The position numbers were made by a program, and so were the translations under genes. From Harmonia axyridis (taxonomy: Eukaryota; Arthropoda; Insecta; Coleoptera; Coccinellidae), in assembly GCF_914767665.1 (NCBI RefSeq), contig NC_059503.1:31124001-31188000 (forward strand): 64,000 bases of DNA, written 5' to 3'. Positions 13,101 to 22,194 of this stretch are shown piece after piece (position 1 is the stretch's first letter; every line of letters starts with the position of its first letter). Below the pieces are notes generated by a model. That model was not told the DNA's origin. It saw only the letters and a program-made list of their open reading frames with translations, and made no database searches.

Positions 13101-16100
13101 TACCAAATGAGATAAAGCTTCCAATTGAGCAATCATTACGTGTAAATATGCAGATAGGCCTGGAAAATTTGTATGCCATTAAGGTGAGTTGAAGTATTAA
13201 GGGTGATGGGCCACGGTCGATGGTACCCTGGACTTACGGTAGTAGTATCAGAAAGTACTATATAAGTATAACTTTTTCGGTTTGCTGTAGCCTTTATAAT
13301 TACCTTCCTTGTCCCTATCTCTAGCTGTTTCCGAGTAATCGATTGATTCGAATCTTTTTTGTGGAAAACATAGATTCAATTGAACATTCATCGCTTCGGT
13401 ACTTGTAATTCTAGGAAGCTAAATTTCTGGTATATTCCTACTATGTTTCGTTGATTTTAAACAATTCTCTACGATTAGAGGCGTTTTTTATTGTACATAA
13501 ATGATACACTGGATATAGGTAATCCATACTAGAAATTTCATTGACCATGATACATTCTGCGTAGTACTTATATTCATGATCAAATGAATTGATTTTTTCT
13601 TCAGATCAAAGTGGTTGAAGTGTTAGATGAGGCAACAAAAGAAGGTAGCGAACCTTTAGGACCTTCTATTCACCAAGTTTTCAATGATCAGCCACTTATT
13701 CAAACCAATATTGTTATACTAAGCAAAGAAAAGCTTGACCTGCAAAACGTCACAGTTGAAGACAAGAAATTAGTTTCCGAAAATGATTGCAATTTCATCG
13801 TGGGAACTAAAATTCTCCAGAGAGCAATGGTAACATTATTAAGAATTTCAGAAGTGTGAAATACAGAAATGAATTTTTAGATTCTTCAACAAGCTTTCGG
13901 AGCCTTGAAAGATAAAGGATTCATTTTATCACGAGAAGAACCAGATTTCGATATTTCTAAATTGACAGAAGAAGATCTTGCTGGTATAGATGTACTTAGC
14001 ATTCATGATGTTGGCACAGAGAAGCTTGTCTACTTCAGAAAAGCAATACAACCAAAAGAATATAAAATTATCAAAGTTTCTCAAGAGGATGAAGACTTCA
14101 GCTGGTTGCCTAATCTGCAAACTTCTATGAAGAGTGACAGCGATGTTATTATATATGCGCAAAACGAGGAATACAGTGGCATTCTTGGTCTTTTCAATTG
14201 CATTCGAAGAGAACCTGGAGGTATATTTATGACACAAATTCAAAAGCTTTTGTTAAATTAGAAATTTCAGGAATGAATGTGAGGTGTTTCCTTATATTTG
14301 ATGCTGATGCTCCACCATTCGATCCAAAACATCCTTTCTATTCTGTTCAGATGAGGAGAAATATGTCTGTTAATATCTACAAGAATGGACAATGGGGAAC
14401 TTATAGACATTTGCTATTAGATCAAATCGAAGAAGTAGAAACTGAACATTGCTTTGTGAATCCTTTGAGAAGAGGGGATTTGTCCAGTTTGAAATGGATT
14501 GAAGGAGATCTGAACTCGAAAACTATTTTACCTCCAGAGAAGAAGCTTGTACAGGTCTGTTAAAATAAGGAAACTTTAATAAGTGGACAATATGATATGA
14601 ATTTTTTTCAGGTATACTTCGCATCATTGAACTTCAGAGATGTTATGACCGCCTCAGGCCGTATCAATGCTGATGTTATCACCATGGATAGGATAGAACA
14701 GGAATGTGTTCAAGGTTTTGAGTTTTCAGGAAGGACTCCTAGGTTAGTGTACTTTCATATGCCATATACATAATCTTTTCATAGAATTATTGTATTTCTC
14801 AACAAGATATTGTAGCTGTTTAAATGATGAATTGAATTTATTACATGCTGTGCATCATGATAATATTTTTTCTGATCATTTAAAAATTTTCAGTGGTCGA
14901 AGAGTTATGGGAATGGTAACTTATGGAGCAATGTCAACACTCATTGCAGCTGATAGTTATCTACTCTGGGATATCCCAGATTGTTGGACTATGGAACAAG
15001 CTGCTACGATTCCAGTAGTTTATGGAACAGTAATTTATGCCCTTATTCTGGTGAGTAATTGATTTAAAATAATGGTTTTCGAATACTCCAATTATACTTT
15101 TTTAGCGAGGTAAAATCAAGAGAGGGAACTCCGTTCTTATCCATTCAGGTACTGGAGGAGTTGGACAGGCTGCCATCAGCATAGCTTTAGCCCACGGTTG
15201 TACAGTGTACACTACAGTTGGTACACAGGAAAAACGAGATTTCATAAAAAAATTATTCCCTCAACTAACAGGTATGAATCAAAGATTTCTGGTTATATAT
15301 GATAATCTGAGAATATTTTGATAAATTCCGCTCACTTTCATTTAATTTCAATTTATCAGATCGCCACATCGGTAGCTCTAGGGATTTGGCTTTCGAGAAA
15401 CTGATTAAACAGGAGACGAAAGGTCGTGGTGTTGATTTGATTTTGAACTCCTTGGCCGAAGAGAAGCTCCAGGCCTCAGTTAGATGTTTGGCAAAAGGTG
15501 GAAAATTCTTGGAAATCGGTAAATTCGATCTGGCAAACAACAACAGTTTGTCTATGAAACTACTATCCAAAGGCTGCTCTTTCCATGGAATCATGTTGGA
15601 TCAGCTCTTCGTTGCACATCCGTCAGTCAAGACACGAGTTGGTCGTATGATGGAAGACGGTATGTTAATTTTTTTTTCGGTGTCATTAGGATAATTTTGA
15701 TTTTACCTTGTTAGGAATCAAGAATGGAGCTGTAAAACCATTGACAACGAACGTTTTCAAAATGGACGAGGTGGAGAAAGCCTTCCGTTTTATGGCTACT
15801 GGTAAACATATGGGAAAAGTAATGATACAAATTCGAAAAGAAGAACCTGTGAAGCACGCAATTCCACCTGTAGTTCTCAGTAAGGCCTATCCAAGGTAAA
15901 TATAACTGTTTCAATGAACGATATACCAACTTCCTTATTTTCACTGTTTAATAGATTTTCATGTTGTGACGGAAAATCATACATTGTAACTGGGGGCCTA
16001 GGAGGATTTGGTTTGGAGTTGGCTGATTGGTTGATCATACGTGGTGCTAGAAAACTAGTTTTGACTTCCAGAAGTGGAATCCAAACAGGATACCAGTCCT

Positions 16101-19100
16101 CCAGAGTTAGGTAAGATCTAATTCAAAACTATGACTCAAGGGACTCATTTTGTATTTTTGTGATAGAACTTGGAATTCCTATGGTGTTGTGGTCAAAATA
16201 TCAACTGCTGATATCACTACCAAAGAGGGATGCGAACAACTGATCTCAGAAGCCGAAGAATTGGGACCCATAGAGAGTATTTTCAATTTGGCTGTTGTGC
16301 TTAAAGATTCGCTGTTAGAAAACCAGAGTCCTGAAAGTTTCAGAATATCTTTGGGACCGAAAGCAGTAGCCACTAAATATCTCGATGAAATTACCAGATA
16401 CCGGTGTCCAGATTTAAGGTATAGTATACCATCCAACATGATATACCAAAACTTATTCATCTATATTTGAAGATTAACTAATATAAGGAAATATGTCTAC
16501 GACGAGTCATGATTTTTTTGGGACAACTTGTTTCGTTGTATTCGTTTTGGTGAACAAATAGAAACATTCGATGGAGCGAAGAATATTACATGAAAAAAGT
16601 ACTCTTATCCAAATACAAAAAATTGAACCGTTTTTGAGATATTTGGGTTTTTGTAGTCACATGATTTCAGCAGATTCATTCATCTCTATCAAACTTTATT
16701 GCCAAGACATTGCTTTTCTTCAATTTTAATAGATGAAGGATTTATTTTGCTTTTCAATTTTTGGTTACTGAGAGTTTTTCATTAGTCAGGCTTTTCATTT
16801 CGAATCAATGCAGTGATTACTGAATAGAATTGATTTGTTTGATATCCTCAGTTAGTATTATGGATATATTCTTATAATCGCTTTGATGCTCTATTGAAGA
16901 AGAGGCATTGCTTTCTGTTGAATAGTTTATATGTTCAAAAAGATACAAATATGAAGTTGAACATTACTGTATTTAATATTTTTCTGTAGAGATTTTGTCA
17001 TCTTCTCATCGGTATCTTGTGGAAGAGGAAACACAGGACAAACCAATTATGGAATGGCCAACTCCATCATGGAAAGGATTTGTGAAAGAAGAAAACTGGA
17101 TGGTTATCCAGCCTTAGCTATTGAATGGGGCGCAATTGGAGATGTAAGTCGAGGAATATTATATGTTTCGCATCAATTGAAATTTTTTTTCGTAGGTTGG
17201 TTTAGTAGCTGAGATGATGGAAGATCATACTGAAATGGAGATTGGTGGTACTCTACAACAAAGAATATCTAGCTGTCTTCAAGTGATGGATACCTTTTTG
17301 AGGCAGAAAGAAGCTCCAATTGTTTCTAGTATGGTAGTAGCTGAGAAGAGAAGTGGTAGTGGAGGAGCAGACAATATTGTAGATGCTGTTGCAAATATTT
17401 TAGGTATATGTTTTCTTTTGTGTGAAACAATTCCATAATAATGGGAGAATCTTTTAGGAATCAAGAAACAGAGTGTATCGCCACATGCTACTTTAGCAGA
17501 GCTTGGTATGGATTCTATGACTGCTGTTGAGATAAAACAAACTCTAGAAAGAGAGTTTGAGGTATTTTTGACCGCTCAAGATATCAGAAGTATGACCTTT
17601 GCTAGGTAAGTTTGGTATGGTATTTCTTTCAAGCATTCATGAACCTAATTATAAGAGTGTTGTGTGAAACGTTTATTTTTCTGATTTATGTGTACATTTT
17701 ATCTGCCTGAAAATACAACTTCAGCTGAGAAAAGATTATTCACACCAAAAGATGATACAAAATCGTATAAAACTAAACAATTAAATAAGAGCTGATAAAT
17801 ACAAATAATAAATACATGTACGGGCATACATAGTGAACTGATGTATTATAGTTCGTATAAAAGTTCCAAAACTTACTGAATAAACATAAAACTTGCATAT
17901 CTATTTCACTTGACATTTAACCTAAATTGAGTGATTCTCTGATATCCTTCACAGAAGTAACAACACCACTAGGGAAAGACATAGACCGTCCCTAGATTAT
18001 TTTGTTTAATATCATCTTTTGTCAGTTGAAATTGTATGTCTAGGAAAATAAATACGTAGGTGTACTGTATTTATTTTCGATATGATGTAATAATTTGAAA
18101 TGTATAATAAATAACATTTATCAAGTAGATTCTTTTGATCTTTGTAGGTTACAAGAGATCCAACAGTCCAAAGAATCAGATCGCGAAGCTGGTATCGTCC
18201 ATCAAAGACTTCCAACAGGAATTGAACTAATTTTACGCTATCTAGGTGATGAAGCAACCTCTACTGTTCCCGTGATAAAACTACCGAGTTTGGTAGAAGA
18301 AAAATCAGACGCACCTTATATCTTCTGCTTCCCCGGTATAGAAGGTTTTGCAACAACTTTGAAGCCTCTTGCTGCTAATCTGAGGGCTAAAATAATCGGT
18401 ATCCAGTTTTGTTACAAAAATCCAACCAATACTTACGCTGATTTGGCAAAGGAAGCTGTTATGGTAAAAATCATTACTTTGTTTTCCAGATATAATTAAC
18501 AGTTTGTTGTTCTGTTTTCCTAACATCGAATGTTTTAGCAAATCGAGAACTTACTTGGACCAAATGAACCACTCAATTTGATTGCCTACTCTTGGGGTTC
18601 AATCATAGCTTTAGAGACATTGGCTATGATGGAGACCAAGGGACGTAAGGGAACATTGATATGCTTAGATGGTGCACCTGGTATGCTCCAGGAAATGTGC
18701 AAACAGGAGATGAAGACAGGTTCAGATGCAGAATTCGAAACTGTTATCCTTTGTCATTTGATGGCGTTATATCTTCCATATGAAATCATTTTGAAGAACA
18801 GGGTAAGTTAGGAAATCAAAATCTTCCAACTGAAAGTAACTAATTATAATTCTTCAATAGGAGAAACTCTACAAATGTAATACATTCGAAGAACGTCTTG
18901 ATGTTGCTCAACAAATTGCTTCGAAAGACTCAACACATTCCCCACAGTACCAGAGGAAGGTTGCAATAGCTTTCCATACCCGTATTAAGGAGTTGAAGAC
19001 GTATGCCCCAGACTATCCAAAGATACAATCTACTGTAAGACTTTTCAAACCTTCAACCCTGAGTGTCCAGAACTTCGCCGAGGACTACAAACTTTCAGAC

Positions 19101-19310
19101 CTTTGTGCTAACCTCTCTGAAGTCAAAGTATTCGAAGGAAACCATATAACTATAGTGGAAAACGCAGAAGTGGCTGAAACTATCAATGGACTTTTCGGCA
19201 TGAGAGCCCCTATTGTACCTGCCAAGATCGAATCTAACGAAACGTACGCTAAGGAAGGTTTTACCGAAGGTTTAATATCGAAAGAAGTAACGGAAGTGAA
19301 ACAAATTTGA
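477..19310 (+). CDS. FASN: Fatty acid synthase paralog A (FAS-A), 5' partial, MAT catalytic residues lost
   Basis: Cytosolic multifunctional synthase that would build saturated fatty acids from malonyl units with NADPH. Exons: 477-650, 2476-2680, 5099-5302, 6313-6442, 6502-6652, 7325-7467, 7525-7666, 9974-10187, 10246-10437, 10496-10814, 10869-11052, 11111-11414, 11495-11724, 11780-11967, 12022-12191, 12694-12948, 13009-13183, 13605-13829, 13881-14220, 14271-14554, 14612-14742, 14894-15050, 15106-15271, 15360-15659, 15715-15895, 15955-16110, 16167-16418, 16990-17143, 17196-17403, 17458-17605, 18148-18463, 18539-18802, 18861-19310. Every junction is GT-AG and the phases add up to one frame of 2369 codons plus TGA at 19308-19310. 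The first coding exon is left of the window. With the roughly 40 residues encoded there, length matches animal FAS. All domains look functional by motif except MAT. The paralog FAS-B follows about 2.7 kb downstream on the same strand. I do not know which named insect FASN paralog it corresponds to. Confidence 0.95.
922..1123. repeat. Perfect 100-bp-arm palindrome
   Basis: Bases 922-1021 and 1024-1123 are exact reverse complements, separated by only the two bases AC (1022-1023). The palindrome lies inside the left half of the TIR element at 677-2420. I compared the arms base by base and found no mismatch. Confidence 0.95.
1134..1199. repeat. Perfect 32-bp-arm palindrome
   Basis: Bases 1134-1165 and 1168-1199 are exact reverse complements around the two bases AC (1166-1167), the same spacer as the larger palindrome that ends 10 bp upstream. 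Confidence 0.95.
3112..3400. repeat. Degenerate repeat shared with 41430-41560 and 43050-43180
   Basis: Starts with a decayed terminal motif (CGGGTGTCCCAAAC). It shares the GGCCTATTAGACG, ATACCGGAAACAGA and TTGCATCATTAGATAGC segments with copies in the nested element at 41-44 kb. No coding potential recognised. Confidence 0.45.
3481..4258. mobile_element. Large foldback element in FAS-A intron 2
   Basis: The left half reads back almost exactly as the reverse complement of the right half. Examples are TGTACAGGGTGTTTATAAG near 3535 and its complement ending near 4209, and AACCGCTATTTATAACTGTG near 3730 and its complement near 4000. The arms are about 330 bp around a short AT-rich centre near 3870. 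The inverted match extends past the CAGGGTG ends (3537 and 4206) into GGCTCGGACC flanks. No ORF. Decayed relatives lie at 41570-41960 and 43180-43440. Confidence 0.8.
4270..4535 (-). pseudogene. Degenerate mariner-type transposase fragment
   Basis: The minus strand reads QQVGATGQTNNETITILK, then VISRRG and WLLRSCDLTP. This follows the layout of the DD41D-type transposase at 8397-9068 (QQDGAT, WPPKSCDLIPLD), with several catalytic residues lost. A dead remnant in FAS-A intron 2. Confidence 0.6.
5303..6312. other. FAS-A intron 3, nothing recognised
   Basis: AT-rich, with no coding, RNA or clear repeat signal that I can see. Confidence 0.4.
6653..7324. other. FAS-A intron 5, nothing recognised
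   Basis: AT-rich. A short open stretch on each strand near 7122-7473 is the read-through of exon 6 and its complement. Confidence 0.4.
8247..9171 (+). mobile_element. Internally deleted mariner-family (DD41D-type) element in FAS-A intron 7
   Basis: Terminal inverted repeats begin GGGTGTTTTTTTTTAAG at 8247 and end AAAAAAAACACCC at 9171; subterminal AACTTTAAGTT is mirrored by ATTTAAAGTT. Total about 925 bp, shorter than an autonomous mariner because the N-terminal DNA-binding half is deleted. It lies in the FAS-A sense direction and does not touch an exon. Confidence 0.8.
8397..9068 (+). pseudogene. Transposase catalytic half, DD41D spacing, N-terminus deleted
   Basis: The reading frame opens at EWAQNEIAVVPDSHKRIL and continues uninterrupted to TAA at 9066. 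Catalytic acids: FSDEAHF, QQDGATCHTA and WPPKSCDLIPLDYFLW. Between the second Asp and the Asp of PLD I count 41 residues, the spacing of the DD41D (rosa-like) group. The catalytic core is open, but the helix-turn-helix part is missing: a stop codon follows the short MNRQTIIK peptide upstream. It should not make a functional transposase. Confidence 0.8.
10246..11414 (+). CDS. FASN: FAS-A exons 9-12: malonyl/acetyl transferase (MAT) domain, catalytically degenerate
   Basis: MAT normally loads acetyl and malonyl groups from CoA onto ACP. The fold is recognisable (CAYYDGSLTLEQTLLTAFEIA, VTVSG, RSSKWLSAS), but the nucleophile motif GHSxGE reads GYAIGE: the Ser codon position 10671-10673 is GCT (Ala) and the preceding His is Tyr. 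The oxyanion segment FSGMGSQW is replaced by LAFGNFEDSW near 10350-10380. The WRGR-like segment with the carboxylate-binding Arg is replaced by FEIANQIK. A His aligns with the catalytic one (TWHT, codon 11028-11030). By family knowledge this domain cannot act as a Ser acyltransferase. Confidence 0.88.
11495..12948 (+). CDS. FASN: FAS-A exons 13-16: dehydratase (DH) domain
   Basis: DH removes water from 3-hydroxyacyl-ACP. The first hot-dog half carries the HxxxGxxxxP signature as HVIDGRNLFP (His codon 11712-11714, split by intron 13). The second half has WDGNWVSFMD followed by SMLQ, giving the expected DxxxQ pair. Both catalytic positions are intact. The domain opens with YPRIQYPVSRGTPMISP. 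Confidence 0.9.
12192..12693. other. FAS-A intron 15, unclassified repeat-like DNA
   Basis: Contains a segment with CATGCGC and a mirrored GCGCATGAATGAA near 12328-12376 that resembles DNA near 61500-61620. No coding signal. Confidence 0.3.
13009..14554 (+). CDS. FASN: FAS-A exons 17-20: non-catalytic central region
   Basis: Corresponds to the pseudo-methyltransferase and structural KR half of animal FAS, a scaffold with no known catalysis. It runs from CGGVEIKGVMASSIPRR to the LFNCIRREPGG and FDPKHPFY segments that lead into ER. No SAM-binding glycine motif is evident, as is usual for animal FAS. Intron 17 holds a truncated TIR element. Confidence 0.8.
13200..13590. repeat. Truncated relative of the 677-2420 TIR element
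   Basis: GGGCCACGGTCGATGGTACC near 13209, CTTCCTTGTCC near 13304 and TTTTTTGTGGAAAACATAG near 13353 line up in order with the left part of the element in intron 1. Only that part is present, and it lacks the perfect palindromes. Confidence 0.5.
14612..15895 (+). CDS. FASN: FAS-A exons 21-25: enoyl reductase (ER) domain
   Basis: NADPH-dependent reduction of the enoyl intermediate. Substrate-side signature ASLNFRDVMTASGR is followed by the dinucleotide loop HSGTGGVGQAAI in exon 23. Exon 24 carries the strongly conserved GRGVDLILNSLAEEKLQAS and the FDLANNNSLSM and HGIMLDQLF segments. Motifs are intact. Confidence 0.92.
15955..17143 (+). CDS. FASN: FAS-A exons 26-28: ketoreductase (KR) domain
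   Basis: Reduces the 3-keto intermediate with NADPH. Nucleotide loop TGGLGGFGLELADWL sits at the start, followed by ARKLVLTSRSG. The Lys-containing strand FNLAVVLKDSLLENQ, the Ser motif FSSVSCGRG and the Tyr motif TNYGMANS follow in order, so the catalytic set is complete. Confidence 0.92.
16419..16989. other. FAS-A intron 27, nothing recognised
   Basis: AT-rich intron with no coding or repeat signal seen. Confidence 0.4.
17196..17605 (+). CDS. FASN: FAS-A exons 29-30: acyl carrier protein (ACP) with preceding KR-ACP linker
   Basis: ACP carries the growing chain on a phosphopantetheine arm. The attachment motif is LGMDSMTAVEIKQTLE, with the Ser codon at 17514-17516. Exon 29 (VGLVAEMMED onward) is the end of KR and the linker. 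Intact. Confidence 0.92.
17606..18147. other. FAS-A intron 30, nothing recognised
   Basis: AT-rich intron between ACP and TE exons, with no coding or repeat signal seen. Confidence 0.4.
18148..19310 (+). CDS. FASN: FAS-A exons 31-33: thioesterase (TE) domain and C-terminal tail
   Basis: Releases the finished fatty acid. YIFCFPGIEGFATTLKPLA starts the alpha/beta hydrolase; the nucleophile elbow is IAYSWGS (Ser codon 18591-18593). The Asp is in CLDGAP and the His in FEGNHITIVE. The last exon is 24 codons longer than in FAS-B because of a Glu/Lys-rich tail after FGMRAP. Confidence 0.92.
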
Positions 19311-19493
19311 AAGAGAAATGAATGAAAAAATGAACATTGTAGTGATATATTAGTTGAATTTTTTTCAAATAGACATTAATTTTGTTGTGTTTCTTCAATG
19401 AAAATTCGTTCATTCCATTTGAAAGACTTAGCGTTAAATTAAGAATTTGAATGTTTCAAATTTTATGGATTTTTTATCAAATTGATATGGATA

Positions 19494-19499
19494 ATTAAA
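19494..19499 (+). terminator. Possible poly(A) signal of FAS-A (ATTAAA)
   Basis: First plausible cleavage signal variant after the stop, about 185 bp downstream, followed by a T-rich stretch. No canonical AATAAA was seen closer. Confidence 0.3.
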
Positions 19500-21536
19500 A
19501 TTTTCCTATAAAGTTGTTGTTTTTTTTCGTCATGTCTCCCAAATATTTCTATAGGGATTACCATTCACATGATACAAACATTGCTGATTTCACACAATGA
19601 TTTATTATCTGAAGATCATTCAATAAATAGTAAATAGTGAAATTGTCAAGTTCTGTAAATATAAATTTTTCAAAATTTGAGTCTTCAGAAATTCTTGAGT
19701 CGAAATCTCGAGCTTGGAGGATCAATCCCTTATCAAAATTTTTTATATCAAATTTTCTGCGAATAGCTCTCACAGATTTCGGGATAAACTCTGGACTGCG
19801 TACGGCACACGGCCAACGGACATATATTTTGGTTTACCTATTATTTTTAATGAATGTTTAGAATTGAACGGGAAAAAATTCGAACACTATAAAAGTTTTC
19901 ATAGACTATGTTTTGGAATGAATAGAATCTAAAAACTGAATGAAAAAATCCGCCTGATCGCTATCCAGAGTATTTCTTCGAAAGTTGTTAGAGCAGGAAA
20001 TCTGGAACAATTGGTTTTTGCACCAAATTGATCCCCCAAGCACCAAATTGAGCAATGAAGAAAAAAATTCTCAGAAACATGACAATATATGGAATGAAAT
20101 TAAAAACATGATGCTACTGAATATAATATTTCTCACCTCAAAGTTCTAGCTTTCCTTGTGATGATATCAGTACCTATGTAACAGTGGGTAACTGGCTTCC
20201 ACTATAAACATGCGTGGCAGTGTTTAATTCAATAAAAACTTTTGTTGGAATGATTTGGATATTTTTTAAGATAATAGGAAATAATGTACCTCAATAAAAC
20301 ATTTCTATCGATTTTCATTCGATTTGTGTAATCTATACCTTCCAAAACGTTAACTGTAAAGATTTTATTTCCTAGAACAATTCCAAAGATTTATAACAAA
20401 AATATCCAAAATAGAAATTCCTTGAAAATGTGAGATATTTACTGAAGAAAGTAGAATATGAAATACCTCATCAAGCTCAACCTAGATATGAATCATCCCT
20501 TGTTCGAATTCTGATATGACATTCCATAGTGGAAAAAGTAAAAGGAATAGTAATTCAGAGTTTAAATTCATATTGCCAATCAATGCCAAATTGTTTATTT
20601 TAGGAATTTTTTTGTCTTGATTATGCTCAGAGGACAAAAATTGAATTTTGAATCGTCTGTACCAAGGAGCTTCATTGTATTCAAATGGGGTACAAAAATT
20701 TCTATAAGATCTGCTGACTTACCAAACTTAAATTCAGTTAGGTATATTCTTTTTTTTCGGCGCAGTCTAATAGCAGTGATTGAGTTTTTTTTAGGGTCAG
20801 TCACATAACCAGAATTTTTTTGAAGTAATTTTGGTAGATTATTCGGATTTTCAAGAATAGGGTGAGTTATAGAAATTAATTTCTCCAGAATAAGTAGTGA
20901 TAATGGAAGATCATCAGTGAATGTGTCATAGAATTTCTGATGAACAGAATTCCGTGAAAGCAATTGATGATTATCAGAGATAACAGGAAATTCATAATGG
21001 TGTGTGCAATGCTGAAAAATTCTTTTTCCTCTAAGAAATCGCTAGGAGAAAAAGAAACTGTTGATGAACGTTACAGAGTGTTGTTATACATGAGTATACC
21101 CGGTGTACCATGATCCTGTTACACCCGGTATAATCTGATAATGGGGAAATATACAATTTTTCACAGAGGTTCACCATCCTTTCTTTCCCAACTCAATCAA
21201 ATGCGAATTCAATTTCTATTCTTCAATTATATTTTTCCATGCTTGCGTTGGATATACGGTAATTTTTAGTAATATCTCGCAAATAGAATGCAATCGATGG
21301 TAATGATTTTCGGAATATAGGTTTTTATTGATGTGATGAATCTTTTCCGAACATAAAATTCTATCAAAGCTTGGTCAACATAGTGTCTGGTATACTAAGT
21401 GAGAAAAAAAAATCGAATCGGAAAAATTAGTGAAGAAAATATGTGTTTCTTTTGACCTCAGGAATCTTCGGATAAAATATATGTACAAGTCGAAGACTTA
21501 CCCTGTATATCCTGAGTTGTGTTGAAGTCATTCGGC
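19500..21536. other. Intergenic region between FAS-A and FAS-B
   Basis: AT-rich. Short open frames (for example 20595-20963 on the minus strand) look non-coding: no family is recognisable. Decayed terminal motifs such as CCCTGTATATCCTGAG near 21501 suggest old TIR elements. Confidence 0.4.
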
Positions 21537-21546
21537 TATATAAAAG
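21537..21546 (+). promoter_or_regulatory. Candidate TATA box for FAS-B
   Basis: TATATAAAAG is a strong TATA match, about 530 bp upstream of the FAS-B start codon and on the same strand. The start-codon exon has an acceptor-like AG at 22052-22053. A non-coding first exon starting about 30 bp after this box and spliced to 22054 would fit; the donor is unknown. Confidence 0.3.
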
Positions 21547-22073
21547 AAATTTACCAAACCTGAAAAACGTTTCTGCAAAATAGATGATAATACTTGAAAA
21601 GCTATGCTATCGAAATTAATTGATTACCTGGTTAGATTCTTATAGTTTTATGCGAATATCAAGTAAACACCGAGAATCCTAATAATTTTCTCACCGATAA
21701 GTTAAATTACATATGATATAAGTCAACTTCTCGATTATATGAAAAAAAAATATGAGAAAACTTTCCCAAATCTATTAGCCGAATTTGATTGTGGAATAAT
21801 GGTGAAAAGAACCGTATTTTATTTGTTTTACTTTATTTAGAATCATATTTCATTTTATAGCTGTAAATAGTTACTGTAGAGATAACTCACAGTTTTTTTC
21901 TGAGTTTAATTCGAAAATATCTTTGTTGAAAGTCTTCATTGAATCTTCCAGAAGTGGGGTCAGGAGGCTAGCAACTTCGAAGTATCTTCGTGGATGACTC
22001 TGACCGTACAATGTTTTTATTTCTGTAATAATGCATATTCATTTTATTTTCAGATTTCTGGCACGTTCAAAAT

Positions 22074-22194
22074 ATGAGTCCCAATTGCGTTGCAGATAAT
22101 ATGTCGTCACAAGATGAATCATGTGATGATCCATCTATATTGAATGGTAGAATTTTAGCTAGCCCTGAACCAGGAGAAGAAGTGTGTATAACAG
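22074..22194 (+). CDS. FASN: FAS-B exon 1: start codon and acidic leader
   Basis: The exon probably begins at 22054 after an acceptor AG, leaving a 20-bp 5' UTR before ATG at 22074. It encodes a 40-residue leader rich in Ser, Asp and Glu, with no signal peptide, consistent with a cytosolic enzyme. A GT donor follows at 22195. The following intron (22195-23089) holds a short tandem repeat and nothing else that I recognise. Confidence 0.85.

Noticed and set aside
20595..20963. 122-codon minus-strand frame between the FAS genes
   Set aside because: Low-complexity AT-rich composition, no recognisable family and no splice context; length is within chance for this DNA.
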